In this document: piece after piece, positions 1-9,032 of the stretch
Numbering within the stretch: position 1 is the first letter of the stretch
How the letters are laid out: every line of letters starts with the position of its first letter
NCBI GenBank assembly: GCA_022824005.1
Contig: JAJEBG010000031.1
Span: forward strand, 1 to 64,000
Source of the DNA: Paracoccaceae bacterium
GTDB taxonomy: Bacteria; Pseudomonadota; Alphaproteobacteria; Rhodobacterales; Rhodobacteraceae
Reading direction: 5' to 3'
Length of the DNA: 64,000 nt
Notes under the pieces: model-generated
Seen by the model: only the letters and a program-made list of their open reading frames with translations
Told to the model about the DNA's origin: nothing
The model's database searches: none
Position numbers and translations under genes: made by a program

Positions 1-813
1 GGTGAACAGGCCCGCGAACACGAACGGGATCTGGAGGTCCATCTGGTTGGCGAAGATGAACCAGCCGAGACCGCCCTCGCCGGTGCCCTCGGTGTCCACC
101 ACCGCCCCGCCGAAGACGAGCTCCGCCGCGATGAGCGTGCGCCACGCGTACGCCCACCCGATCTTCATGCCCGTCAGGATCGACGGGAACGCGGCCGGAA
201 TCAGGAGCTTGGTCACGTATCGGATGCCGCGCAGCCCGTAGTTGCGCCCGACCATGCGCTGGGTATCGCTCACCCCCATGAACCCGGTGTGCATGTTGAG
301 CGCCACCGGCCACACCACCGAGTGCAGCAGGGTGAACACGATGGCGTCCGCCCCGAGACCGAACCAGAGCATCGCCATCGGCAGCAGCGCGATGGCCGGC
401 AGCGGGTTGAGCATCGCGGTGAGCGTGCTCAGCAGATCGCTGCCGAACCGGGTCGCGACCGCAAGCGTGGTGAGCACGGTGGCGATCCCGATCCCGATGA
501 CGTAGCCGGCGAGCAGGATCTTGATGGAGTTCCAGATCATGTAGACGAGCTGCTCGCCCATCAGCGCGGTGAACAGCGCCGCGCCGGTGGAGGAGAACGT
601 GGGGAGCAGGTACTCGGAGATGCCGCCGAACTGCGTGTAGAGCTCCCATGCGACCACCAGGGCCACGAGGATGGAGAGCTTGCGCACCGAGTTGAGGTTC
701 GAGAAGCGCTCCCACGCCGAGAGCCGGCGGGCGACGTCGCCCGTCTCCGCGGCGCCGAGCCCGGCCGTCTCGAACTCGTCGCGCAGGTGGACCGCGGGCG
801 CGCGTTCAGACAT
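1..813 (-). CDS. ABC transporter permease, TauC/SsuC-like (3' end cut by window)
   Basis: Translating the minus strand from the ATG at 813-811 gives 271 codons without a stop before the window edge, so the C-terminus is missing. The product is a hydrophobic inner-membrane permease. It has the cytoplasmic loop typical of nitrate/sulfonate/taurine permeases (GLRGIRYVTKLLIPAAFPS, followed by a G and I-rich helix), which docks on the ATPase. This is the BPD_transp_1 family. It is not the ProW type expected beside a glycine-betaine binding protein. It lies 53 bases downstream of the ATPase gene on the same strand, so the two are probably co-transcribed. Third codon positions are almost all G or C, unlike most of the window, which suggests foreign origin. 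Substrate unknown. Confidence 0.85.
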   Translation of the reverse strand, partial: MSERAPAVHLRDEFETAGLGAAETGDVARRLSAWERFSNLNSVRKLSILVALVVAWELYTQFGGISEYLLPTFSSTGAALFTALMGEQLVYMIWNSIKILLAGYVIGIGIATVLTTLAVATRFGSDLLSTLTAMLNPLPAIALLPMAMLWFGLGADAIVFTLLHSVVWPVALNMHTGFMGVSDTQRMVGRNYGLRGIRYVTKLLIPAAFPSILTGMKIGWAYAWRTLIAAELVFGGAVVDTEGTGEGGLGWFIFANQMDLQIPFVFAGLFT

Positions 814-866
814 GCGGCACCGCCGTGATCGTGTGGCGGGTCCGGGGAAGGATCATCGCTCCGCCC

Positions 867-1742
867 TCAGGCATGAGGCGCCGCCTCCTCCTCGAGGATC
901 CGATCCGCGAAGAGCATGTCGTGGATGCGCTGCTGGAGCCCGGAGAACTCCTCCTCGCCGACGTTCCCGTGGCCGAGGTGGTGGGCGTTGAGCTCCGCCT
1001 TCACCTGCCCCGGATGCGGGGACATCACGAGGATGCGGCTGCCGACGATGCACGCCTCCTCGATGGAATGGGTGACGAAGAGCACCGTGAAGTGGGTGTC
1101 CTCCCAGAGCTGGAGGAGCTCCTCCTGCATCTGGCGCCGGGTCAGCGCGTCGAGCGCCGCGAACGGCTCGTCCATCAGCAGGATGTCCGGGTCGGAGGCC
1201 AGGGCCCGCGCCAGTCCGACGCGCTGCTGCATGCCGCCCGAGAGCTCGCGCGGAAACCTGTCTTCGTAGCCGGTCAGGTCCACCCGGTCGAGGCACCGCT
1301 GCGAGATCGCCCATCGTCGCGACTTCGGTTCGCCCCGCACCTGGAGCGGAAAGGCGACATTGTCGCGCACGGTCCGGTGCGGCAGTAGTGCCATGTGCTG
1401 GAACACCATGCCGATGTGCCTTGCACGGACCTCGCGCAGGTCTGCATCGCTGAGCGAAATGATGTCCTGTCCAAGAACGGTGATACTGCCAGCGGTCGGT
1501 TCGATCAGGCGGTTCAGGTGGCGCACCAGCGTGGACTTTCCGGATCCAGAAAGGCCCATCACGCAGAAGATCTCTCCCTTCTCGACCAAGAACGACACGT
1601 CTGCAATGCCGACCACGCAGTTGAATTCGCGCAGAACGTCCGTCTTGCTGATGTTACGGGTTCGCACCGCCTCCATCGCGGCGTCCGCGTCCGCGCCGAA
1701 GATCTTCCAGACGTTGTTCATCTCGATCACGGCATCAGGCAT
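867..1742 (-). CDS. ABC transporter ATPase, hybrid of ProV-like front and SsuB/TauB-like back
   Basis: A 291-residue ATP-binding subunit that would power import with the adjacent permease and binding protein. Walker A is at residues 63-70 (GLSGSGKS), the Q-loop near 115, the LSGGM signature at 167-171, Walker B with DEP at 187-193 and the H-loop His near 225, so it looks catalytically complete. The first ~150 residues (WKIFG, VGIADVSF, HLNRLIEPTAG) read like glycine-betaine ProV/OpuAA. The last ~100 (FAALDALTR, FVTHSIEEA, VMSPHPGQV) read like SsuB/TauB, and the C-terminal CBS region of ProV is absent. GC content also rises sharply around 1150-1260, near the signature motif. It is either a true recombinant gene or an assembly join. 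Confidence 0.85.
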   Translation of the reverse strand: MPDAVIEMNNVWKIFGADADAAMEAVRTRNISKTDVLREFNCVVGIADVSFLVEKGEIFCVMGLSGSGKSTLVRHLNRLIEPTAGSITVLGQDIISLSDADLREVRARHIGMVFQHMALLPHRTVRDNVAFPLQVRGEPKSRRWAISQRCLDRVDLTGYEDRFPRELSGGMQQRVGLARALASDPDILLMDEPFAALDALTRRQMQEELLQLWEDTHFTVLFVTHSIEEACIVGSRILVMSPHPGQVKAELNAHHLGHGNVGEEEFSGLQQRIHDMLFADRILEEEAAPHA

Positions 1743-1817
1743 GTCACCCTCCCGGATCGAAAGCCTGTCGGCCCAGCCGGCGGATCGGGCCAGCCGGGCC
1801 CAAGGAGAACATGGGTG

Positions 1818-2765
1818 TCAGTTGAACCAGGAATCAACCAAGTCGGAGTTCTCGGCCACCCATTCGCGGGCGAACTCGCCCGGGTCCATGCCTTCAACCG
1901 AGAGGGCGTACACGATGCCATTCACATGCTCGGTATTCAGTTCAACATTGGCGAGCATTGCCGCGGCTGCGGGATGCTGCTCCTCCAGCGCCATGGAGTA
2001 GAAGACGTGCAGCTTCGTGGAATCCCACGCCGTGCCCGCCATCGAGTTCTCGAGCCAGTTCGGATCGTCCGTGGGCTGCTTCACGTCCCATTCGGCGGCG
2101 TCGAAGGGCGGCTCCTCCAGCTTGATTAGGTCGTAGAGGGAGAACATGTGATGCGGGGTGTAGCAGTAGAAGACGATGTTCTCGTTCTGGGCGATGGCAT
2201 TGTCGACCTGCGCGAGCGCCAGCGTCTCGTCCATTTCCACAAGATTCATGGTCTCCGCATAGCCAATGGTCTTGGCGCGAATCTTCTCCACGTTGGTTGA
2301 GGCCCACCCAGCTGCGCCGATCCAGACTTCGCCCATTCCGTCACCATCGGAATCGAACTGCGATGCAAACGCCGGATCGGTCAGATCGCTGAGCAACGAG
2401 ATCCCCGTCCTTTCCTGCGTGGCCCTAGTCACGCAAATGTGCTGGTCCGCCAGGACGGCGTTCGGATTGAACGTCACGGTGCCCTTTTCCGTCACAAACG
2501 TGTCATGCAGGTTCTGCTGGTTCGGGAGCCAGACTTCCGGGTGCACGTGCATGGCGCCGGAATCCATCGCTTCGAAGATCACCGGATTCGAGCCGTTCTG
2601 CAGCTCGACGGACAGGCCCAGGTTGTCTTCCAGCGCGACTTTCAGTATGTGCGCCGTTCCGCGCACCGACGCCCAGTTCGGCACGCCGATGATGACGTCG
2701 TCCGCAACCGCTGCTCCGGCGCCGCCAAAGAGTGCAGTTGCCGCAACAAGTGTCTTGAGTTTCAT
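1818..2765 (-). CDS. Glycine betaine/proline-type substrate-binding protein (OpuAC family)
   Basis: A periplasmic solute-binding protein of about 315 residues and the first gene of the ABC operon. The N-terminus is a Sec signal peptide (MKLKTLVAATALFGGAGAA, likely cut after AVA). The mature part has OpuAC-family features: a GVPNW start, an HPEVW segment and aromatic residues (W, Y, F) that in this family form a cage for quaternary amines. The start is set at the ATG at 2765-2763 because GGGAG lies 8 bases upstream; an ATG two codons earlier leaves almost no spacing. The family binds betaine, proline betaine or choline. Pairing with a TauC-like permease is unusual, so the ligand is uncertain. 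Confidence 0.85.
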   Translation of the reverse strand: MKLKTLVAATALFGGAGAAVADDVIIGVPNWASVRGTAHILKVALEDNLGLSVELQNGSNPVIFEAMDSGAMHVHPEVWLPNQQNLHDTFVTEKGTVTFNPNAVLADQHICVTRATQERTGISLLSDLTDPAFASQFDSDGDGMGEVWIGAAGWASTNVEKIRAKTIGYAETMNLVEMDETLALAQVDNAIAQNENIVFYCYTPHHMFSLYDLIKLEEPPFDAAEWDVKQPTDDPNWLENSMAGTAWDSTKLHVFYSMALEEQHPAAAAMLANVELNTEHVNGIVYALSVEGMDPGEFAREWVAENSDLVDSWFN

Positions 2766-2849
2766 TTCCATTCTCCCTTTTTCATAACTACTCTGGTAGT
2801 CTTAGTGGAGAATAATGAAGATTTATCTGATGGGCAAGATTATTTTGGG

Positions 2850-4301
2850 TCAGGCGTAACGTAACGGTAGCGAGTACTCAAGCCGCGCCAACACGTCACC
2901 GGCTTCAGTCCCCAGGGTCTCAAAAGCATTCCACCCCTGTTTCCTTGCCGTCTCAAGGACGTTTCTCAGGATGACGAAGTCTCTTACCCCTTCCTTGGTT
3001 CGGAAACTCCCGGAGATTTTCTGCTTGAGTTTCAAGGGGCGCAATCCCCTTTCTGAAATATTATTGGTCGCGGGGACAAGAAGGGGATCATGAAGACACA
3101 GCAAAACGCCCTCCAGGTCCGTACTCAACCGACACGCCAGGTTATGACCCGGGCATTGTCGTTTTCGTCCTCTCTTCCCTTTTTAGGGGAGAGGATCAAG
3201 GGTCTGATGATAATCCAGACCCTCCTGAAGATACCGATTAAGCCTGGCAACCAAGGCGTCAACACGCTTTTGGGTGACGGGGCGTTGCGTATTCCGGGCC
3301 TGTTGGTTGACCCGGATCATTTTATACAACAGGGTCGCCATCTTGGCCGCCCAAGCCTCGCCCGTCTCGGCTAAACCGACACATTCACGCGCCAGATGAG
3401 TGAGGCAAGAGGCATGGCGTGCCTCAGGCATGTACTTGCGGTAAGACGGCCAGTCATCATGAAGAGCAATCTTCTTGAAAGCCGTCATGACATCACCACG
3501 ACTCTTACCCAGCCATAAACAACACAACAACTCCGTCGTTGCTATGTGCATCCAGTGGAGCGATCCCTCAACGCGCATCCCCGTCTCATCAAAACCACAC
3601 ATCTCCGCATCTTTCGCAAGATCACCCAAACGCCTGTGAACCCCCTTGAAGTGATCGGCAAACGATTGAATATAAGCGTCAATCGTCCCTTGGGAGGGAT
3701 GCGAACCGGTCGTGGCCGCAATCACTTCACCAATCCGGCGAAAGGGTAGAAATTGGGCCACTCCAAGATAAACCAACAACTCCTGCATGCGAGGACCATA
3801 CTGGACCAGCCCCCTGACATCCTCTGGAAAACTCCCGACGGTGTTCGCCCCATACCGGTCACAACAACACGCTCAGACCCGATGATCCGTGATCTCAAGA
3901 GGGCGTCTTGCCGGTAAATCATGAACCTGGCGAACGGAGCGAACCTCGCCCTTGATGTGCGACAAAGACCCACCGCACTTCGGACACGTTTCAGGACGGT
4001 GCTCAACGATATGGTCAACAGCACTTGAGCGCTCCAAGGTATGACCCTTGTGCCCCGGCCGACCGCCTGAGGAACGCTTCTTTTAACCCATCTTGGCCTT
4101 CGCCTTCGCAAGACCATCACTCGAAGGGAGCTTGCTGCTGTTCCGGCTGCTCTTGTCAAGACGATGCTCAAGAGCAATGATGCGGGCTTTTAATTGAACA
4201 TTCTCTTTCAACAACAGTCTCATCTGTCGATCCTGTTTGACAACAAAGTCTCTTAGAATGGTAATGTCAGTTGACGATGTAATACTTGTGATAACTGTCA
4301 C
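2850..4301 (-). pseudogene. IS66-family transposase (TnpC) with three in-frame stop codons
   Basis: One continuous 484-codon minus-strand frame from the GTG at 4301 to the stop at 2850 reads as an IS66-type DDE transposase. It has an N-terminal leucine-zipper-like helix and NSSKLPSSDG motif, a CPKCGG zinc-binding stretch, HDLPARRP, then QYGPRMQELLVYL, the DDE core (GFDETGMRV, CLTHLARE) and the C-terminal NNISERGLRPLK with ARKQGWN. The frame is broken by TAA at 4083-4085, TGA at 3873-3875 and TAA at 3183-3185, yet I see no frameshift. It therefore cannot make a full transposase. The companion genes tnpA and tnpB of complete IS66 elements are absent. Clear terminal inverted repeats were not found in 2772-2849 or 4302-4495. 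Confidence 0.85.
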
Positions 4302-4461
4302 GAACCCGGGCTTTCCTTACTGCCCGTTATTGATTTGCGGCTCAGTATCAATTATTAAAAAATACAACCAGACGGTCGATAGACAGGTGGACAAAAAATG
4401 TTCAAGGGATATCAGTGACTACCTGAGTAGTTACCTTTTTTCCTTCTTTACTGCGTCAATT

Positions 4462-4493
4462 CCCGGTTCCTTGTCGGCCCTGGAAGGACCGGG
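4462..4493 (-). terminator. Possible hairpin terminator after the amidinohydrolase gene
   Basis: CCCGGTTCCTT (4462-4472) pairs with AAGGACCGGG (4484-4493) with one bulged T and an 11-base loop. It begins two bases past the stop codon of the minus-strand gene. No U-tract follows on the minus strand, so it may only stabilise the 3' end. Confidence 0.35.
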
Positions 4494-4495
4494 CT

Positions 4496-5389
4496 TTAAA
4501 CGTCGTCCCGTTTCAGGGCCTGGCAAAGGCAGTGGACGCCTCCACCGCCAAGCGTGAACATCGACATGTCCGGATCGTAGACCTCAAAGCCCATGGCACG
4601 CATGCGATCATTAAGATCGCTTGCGCTGGCCATGGACAACACCTTGTCGTTTCCGAGCGCCACGAGATTGACGCCGAGGTTCCTAGCCTCGGCATACCCC
4701 ACGTCGACAAGCTCAATGCCCCATCCGCGCACGGTCTCGACCAGCCAAGGCTCCATTGCGTCAATGCATGCCACGGCGAGCTTGTCGGCAAGGGGCACGA
4801 TCAGGCCGTCCATGTGGACGAACTCCCGGCTGATCGGAGCCGTCAGGGCCTCCCACCCCTCAGCCTCGACGAACCGTGCGACCTGCTCGGCACCCTCCTT
4901 CTCGGAGCGTTCGCCGCAATAGCCTATCAGCACCCGGCCGGTGTCGATGATGTTGAAATCACCGCCCTCGAAATGGCCCGCGGTCGCGAAATTCCAGATC
5001 GGGATATCGTTCGCCTGATAGAACCGGATTGCCGACACGTAGTCGGCGCGCCGGACCTTGAGCTGCATGTGACATATCAGCGCGCCCCATGGCGTCATGG
5101 CCGAGCTGTCGCGCGCGAAGAAGTTGCGGTGGAGCACCGGATCGCTCTCGAGGTAATGGCAGGTGACGCCGTTCTCTTCGTAGATCGAGACCATTTCCGT
5201 GTGCTGGGCCATCGCGAGCTGCAGGTCGAACCTGACCCCGGTGCGATCCGCATTCGCCAAGGTGCGGCCGATCAGCGGCCCGGCCTCGACCCACTTGTAG
5301 TGCTCCGGCCGCCCCAGAAGCACGTGCCGCAACGGACCATGATCGTTCGTGATGCCCCAGATCGGGGAAATCGTGGCAGTCTGGTGCAT
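4496..5389 (-). CDS. Amidinotransferase / dimethylarginine dimethylaminohydrolase-type enzyme
   Basis: A 297-residue pentein-fold enzyme of the arginine deiminase superfamily, acting on guanidino compounds. Visible motifs: FARD (91-94), HFEGGDF (139-145, substrate-binding acidic residues), EFVHMD with the catalytic His near 192, and a C-terminal GGGGVHC loop whose Cys near 287 is the expected nucleophile. The length fits DDAH or glycine amidinotransferase-like members better than the longer ArcA. The start is placed at 5389 because a GGAT-containing stretch precedes it; an ATG at 5398 is also possible. The gene is GC-rich and stands alone beside transposon debris, suggesting acquisition. Which reaction it performs (hydrolysis or amidino transfer) cannot be told from sequence. 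Confidence 0.8.
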   Translation of the reverse strand: MHQTATISPIWGITNDHGPLRHVLLGRPEHYKWVEAGPLIGRTLANADRTGVRFDLQLAMAQHTEMVSIYEENGVTCHYLESDPVLHRNFFARDSSAMTPWGALICHMQLKVRRADYVSAIRFYQANDIPIWNFATAGHFEGGDFNIIDTGRVLIGYCGERSEKEGAEQVARFVEAEGWEALTAPISREFVHMDGLIVPLADKLAVACIDAMEPWLVETVRGWGIELVDVGYAEARNLGVNLVALGNDKVLSMASASDLNDRMRAMGFEVYDPDMSMFTLGGGGVHCLCQALKRDDV

Positions 5390-5598
5390 TGGAAACATCC
5401 GCCATGTCGTGAATACATAAATGCAGTAACGCCCTGGCCGAACTCGTGTCAAGCAAATCCGGGATGGTCGAGGACTATTTTTTTGTCGGTCCGGTGATCA
5501 TCACGCGGTGATACTGGGGCTGGCCATTCCGTTTTTGACATGGCAACGTGTCGGCCATTGTAATTCTTCCGACCCCGAATTCCTCCATCGACCTTTGC

Positions 5599-5941
5599 GA
5601 GGTGACGGTGCGACCGACCCGTGGAGCACTTAAGCATCGGCTCTGGGACCGTCTGGTGGAGGAGCATCACTATCTTCGGTTCCACGGCATCATCGGCAAG
5701 GGCCTGCGCCATGACGCACTGCACGGCGGGATTTGGATCGCGCTGGTCTGCGGAGCAGCAGTTTCGGCGCCTGCACCTGATCGCCAACAATTCGCGGTTC
5801 GTCATTCTGGGCCCGAGGGGGATGTCGAACCTGGCGTCCCGCGTACTCGGCCTAAGCCTTCGGCGGCTGTCCGCCTACATTGAGGCCGCACACGGATATC
5901 CGGCCTTCCTCGCGGAGACGTTCGTGGACGTCTCGCGCTTC
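5599..5941 (+). pseudogene. DruA/DUF4338-domain remnant
   Basis: Two short stretches in different frames match the DUF4338 domain. The frame covering 5599-5745 reads LWDRLVEEHHYLRFHGIIG. The frame covering 5744-5941 reads RWSAEQQFRRLHLIANNSRF, then LASRVLGLSLRRL and ETFVDVSRF. An internal deletion plus frame change separates them. DUF4338 proteins accompany transposons, and DruA is a component of Druantia anti-phage systems. No druB-E genes are nearby, so this is a dead fragment and not a defence locus. It ends abruptly where the IS1380 fragment begins. Confidence 0.6.
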
Positions 5942-6238
5942 GTGGTCACCAGCCTGTCCGTGCGGGAAATCGGCGCCCGGGAGCTCTACGAGGATTTGTA
6001 CTGCGCCCGCGGCGACATGGAGAACAGAATAAAGGAGCAGCAGTTCGACCTGTTCGCCGACACGGCGCTGTCCCGGGCTCAGTACGGGACGATCCGCGCG
6101 AGGCTGCTGAAGGTGGCCTGCAAGCTCCGGCTCAGCGTGCGCCGGGTCCGGCTGGCCCTGTCTTCGGTACATCCGCGCCAAGATCTTTTCAGGCAAGTGG
6201 CGCCCGCGCTGCGACGGGCCGCGGCGGCGCTGTGCCTA
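5942..6238 (+). pseudogene. IS1380-family transposase, C-terminal fragment
   Basis: In the same frame as the preceding DUF4338 piece, about 99 residues resemble the end of IS1380 transposases: FVVTSL, then ELYEDLYCARGDMENRIKEQ, FDLFAD and RVRLALSSVHPRQDLF. The GDMENRIKEQ block carries the conserved late Glu of the DDE fold. About 40 residues normally present between LFAD and the AQ-TIR block are missing, and the N-terminal two thirds of the transposase is absent. It is strongly GC-rich. No inverted repeat of an intact element was found. Confidence 0.7.
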
Positions 6239-6418
6239 AAATCCTTGCCGACGGCAGATGATTCCGTTTTGTTCTCCCGGCTGGCCGTTCGTGGGTCACC
6301 AGAATGCTGTCGGCGGTGCACCGATCCACGCAATCCCCGTCGAAAGCCCGAAAACGCCGCCAATTTCAACGCGCGGCGATGCAATCTTGGACTTGGTGAG
6401 CGATCCGGGCTAGATGAG

Positions 6419-6802
6419 GCTCCGATCATTAATCACAATTGCTTTGGCGACGCCCATGATCTTGACGTCATCGTCGAAGGGGTGAAAATCGCTCGCCGAA
6501 TTCTGATATCTTCGGCAATGGATGATTATCGAGGAGTAGAGCGTTTCGGCGGAATCGACGTCCAATCAGACGATCAGATCAGGGATTATGCGCCAAGCAA
6601 CGTGCAAACAATCTATCACCCGGTGGGCACCCGCAAAATGGGCTCGGATGGCATGGCGGTCGTGGGCGCCGACTTAAGAGGTCATGGAATTGATGGTTTA
6701 CGAATCGCTGATGCTTCCATCATGCCGACGATTATCATTGGCAACAACAACGCGACATCAATTATAATCGGCGAAAAAGCCTCATATCTGATTGGGAATT
6801 AA
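6419..6802 (+). pseudogene. GMC oxidoreductase (choline dehydrogenase-like), C-terminal fragment
   Basis: The last 127 codons of the open frame ending at 6802 match the C-terminal end of flavin-dependent GMC alcohol oxidoreductases. YHPVGTRKMG carries the catalytic His, followed by LRIADASIMP, then GNNNATS and IGEKAS, the usual end of the family. The FAD-binding N-terminal ~400 residues are missing; the upstream sequence is transposase debris instead. Base composition returns to that of the rest of the window. This is probably the surviving 3' end of a native gene that lost its front through the mobile-element insertion. It stops 30 bases before the acyl-CoA ligase gene, so the two may once have formed an operon. 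Confidence 0.8.
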
Positions 6803-6832
6803 GTTCATCATCGTAACAGTAGGATCACTGAC

Positions 6833-8452
6833 ATGACTGGTAAAATGATGGATCAGCCTTTGCTGATTTCGTCACTCATTGACCATGCGGAACGTTGGCA
6901 TGGCGAGACTGAAATCGTCTCGATGGACACAGATGGCACAACGCGAGTGACAAATTGGGCGGAAGTGGCCAAGCGTTCCCGACGGTTGGCTTCATGCCTG
7001 ACTTCACTCGGTCTACCCTTTGAGGCAAGATGTGCCACGCTTGCGTGGAATAATCGACGCCATCTGGAAATTTATTTCGGCGTTTCAGGAGCGGGCTTTG
7101 TGTGTCACACTTTGAACCCCCGCCTTCATCCCGAGCAGTTGGTCTACATCGTCAAAGATGCCCAAGACCAAGTTCTGTTTTTTGATCACACCTTTCTCCC
7201 ATTAGTTGCTAAGCTTCAAGGGCAATTGAATTCGGTCCAACATTTCGTGTTGATGGGAGCATACGACAAAGAGGCGGCCGCGCAGATTGATGGGTTAAAG
7301 TTCTACGATAATCTGCTCGGTCAGTCCAAAAGCGATTTTGAATGGCCGCAACTTGATGAACGTTCCCCTTCATCTTTGTGCTATACTTCAGGCACAACAG
7401 GACATCCCAAAGGCACTCTCTATACGCATCGTTCCACAGTTTTGCATTCTCTAGGCGGCAACCAACCGGACGGGTTGGCTCTGTCAGCTAAAGACACCGT
7501 TCTGCCGGTGGTGCCAATGTTTCATGTCAATGCGTGGGGAGTACCCTACATCGCCGCCTCTGTGGGGTCGAAGTTGGTGCTACCGGGCCCGGGGCTTGAC
7601 GGTGAGAGTTTGGTGCGGCTGATTGACGAACATCATGTAACGATCGCTTTAGGTGTCCCAACGATTTGGATGAATCTTTTGGAAGCACTGAAAACCACCG
7701 GCTCAAAGTCCAAAAGTTTGACACGGACGGTCGTCGGTGGTTCGGCTCTGCCACCGTCAATGATCCCGACATTCCGTGACAATTACGGCGTCGAGTTGAT
7801 TCACGCTTGGGGCATGACAGAGATGAGTCCATTGGGAACTATCAATCAACTCCTTCAAAAACATCAAAACCTACCCAAAAAAGAGCAAGAAGAACTGCGT
7901 ATCGGACAAGGCCGACCTACATTTGGTGTGAATCTGCGAATCGTTGATGAAAACGGCGATGTGTTACCCAATGATGGCCACACATGGGGTGATTTACAAG
8001 TTAAAGGGTTGTGGGTGATTGATACCTATATGGGACTCGAAGAGACGGCACTGACTCAAGATGGGTGGTTCGACACCGGTGATGTCGCCACAATAAGCTC
8101 CGACGGCTATCTGGTGATCCGTGATCGCTCGAAAGATATCATTAAGTCTGGTGGCGAATGGATTTCGACGGTTGAGCTCGAAAATATAGCCATTGGACAC
8201 CCCTCAATTGCCAACGCGGCCGCTATCGCCGCACAACATGAAAAGTGGGGCGAGCGGCCTGTCCTGATCGCGGTCAAATCAAGTGACGTATCCGAGTCTG
8301 ATCTCATCGCTTTTTACGACGGGAAAGTGGCCTCATGGCAAGTGCCAGATCGCGTTGTTTTTGTCGATGCACTGCCTTTGGGCGCGACCGGCAAGGTGAC
8401 GAAAATACAGCTAAGAGAGATGTTTGGTGGTATTCTAGAAGAGAAAAATTGA
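6833..8452 (+). CDS. Acyl-CoA ligase, resembling 3-methylmercaptopropionyl-CoA ligase (DmdB)
   Basis: A 539-residue ANL-superfamily ligase that adenylates a carboxylic acid and transfers it to CoA. The P-loop YTSGTTGHPKG sits near residue 183. AWGMTEMSP, the hinge region (GWFDTGDV, then RDRSKDIIKSGGEWIS) and the final catalytic Lys region (LPLGATGKVTK) are all present. The N-terminus (MMDQPLLISSLIDHA, NWAEV, TLAWNNRRHLEIYFGVSGAG) and the length resemble DmdB of the DMSP demethylation pathway, which overlaps with medium-chain fatty-acyl-CoA ligases. AGGA lies about 9 bases before the ATG. Substrate assignment is inference; the acuI-like gene at 18-19 kb supports but does not prove a DMSP role. 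Confidence 0.85.
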   Translation: MTGKMMDQPLLISSLIDHAERWHGETEIVSMDTDGTTRVTNWAEVAKRSRRLASCLTSLGLPFEARCATLAWNNRRHLEIYFGVSGAGFVCHTLNPRLHPEQLVYIVKDAQDQVLFFDHTFLPLVAKLQGQLNSVQHFVLMGAYDKEAAAQIDGLKFYDNLLGQSKSDFEWPQLDERSPSSLCYTSGTTGHPKGTLYTHRSTVLHSLGGNQPDGLALSAKDTVLPVVPMFHVNAWGVPYIAASVGSKLVLPGPGLDGESLVRLIDEHHVTIALGVPTIWMNLLEALKTTGSKSKSLTRTVVGGSALPPSMIPTFRDNYGVELIHAWGMTEMSPLGTINQLLQKHQNLPKKEQEELRIGQGRPTFGVNLRIVDENGDVLPNDGHTWGDLQVKGLWVIDTYMGLEETALTQDGWFDTGDVATISSDGYLVIRDRSKDIIKSGGEWISTVELENIAIGHPSIANAAAIAAQHEKWGERPVLIAVKSSDVSESDLIAFYDGKVASWQVPDRVVFVDALPLGATGKVTKIQLREMFGGILEEKN

Positions 8453-8606
8453 TGGCACAGAGAATCCATTCACGCCCGATCTTCGCTCCGCTTACGATGC
8501 TGATTTAGCCAACACGCCTTTTCCATCGTCTCACGACAAAGAATATGACATTCATTAACGTCGCTTATTCTGACCAAACGGCGTGATTGTCTCATTGCCG
8601 TTTTTC

Positions 8607-9032
8607 TCATTTCTTGTTCAATATCACTTGAGCGGTCTCCTTATCCGCTTCATTCGCTTTGCTTGCCAGTTTCCGCCCTTCTTCTGTTTTCAATCCTTCA
8701 AGCTTCGCTTGCCATGCGTAAATTCTTGCTAAATTGTTAGGAGTTAATTGGTCAAAATCAGATTCTTCAGTAATCGCTAAGAAATACTTTTTGGCACGTT
8801 CAGCTCAATCAAAAAACTCGGCCACAGATGCGTTTGAAATGGCCGCGAAAAGGTAAACCCATAGAAACTCCGTTTCTGACGGCAATATCGAAGATGTGGC
8901 CTTATCCAAATGGCCAAGTGCTTCATTGGCTAGTTTCAACTTTTGAAAGGGCAAACGGGTCTTGGACGCGGCCTTCAGCAGGAGCGAGCCCTCGTACCGC
9001 AAGAATGAGCCTGTCATCCTCACCGCCCTCAA
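8607..9032 (-). pseudogene. Broken hypothetical gene, helical protein of unknown function
   Basis: A minus-strand frame from the ATG at 9032 reads 75 residues to a TGA at 8805-8807. The same frame then runs open for another 65 residues to TGA at 8607-8609. The whole 142-codon frame has protein-like, charged helical character, with stretches such as LANEALGHLDKA, then AERAKKYFLAITEE and LARIYAWQAKLEG, reminiscent of tetratricopeptide-type helices. The internal TGA suggests a recent nonsense mutation, though a short 75-residue protein cannot be excluded. Sequence at 9044-9256 in another frame may be an earlier part of the same dead gene. No family recognised. Confidence 0.35.

Noticed and set aside
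289..1388. Long plus-strand open frames opposite the ABC transporter genes
   Set aside because: They arise from the high GC of the antisense strand; the minus strand encodes clear ABC proteins.
2772..4495. Terminal inverted repeats of the IS66 element
   Set aside because: I compared the flanks by eye and found only a weak GGGCA/GGGT similarity, not enough to define the ends.
5599..5941. Druantia anti-phage system suggested by the DruA-like piece
   Set aside because: Only a broken fragment is present, fused to transposase debris, with no druB-E genes nearby.
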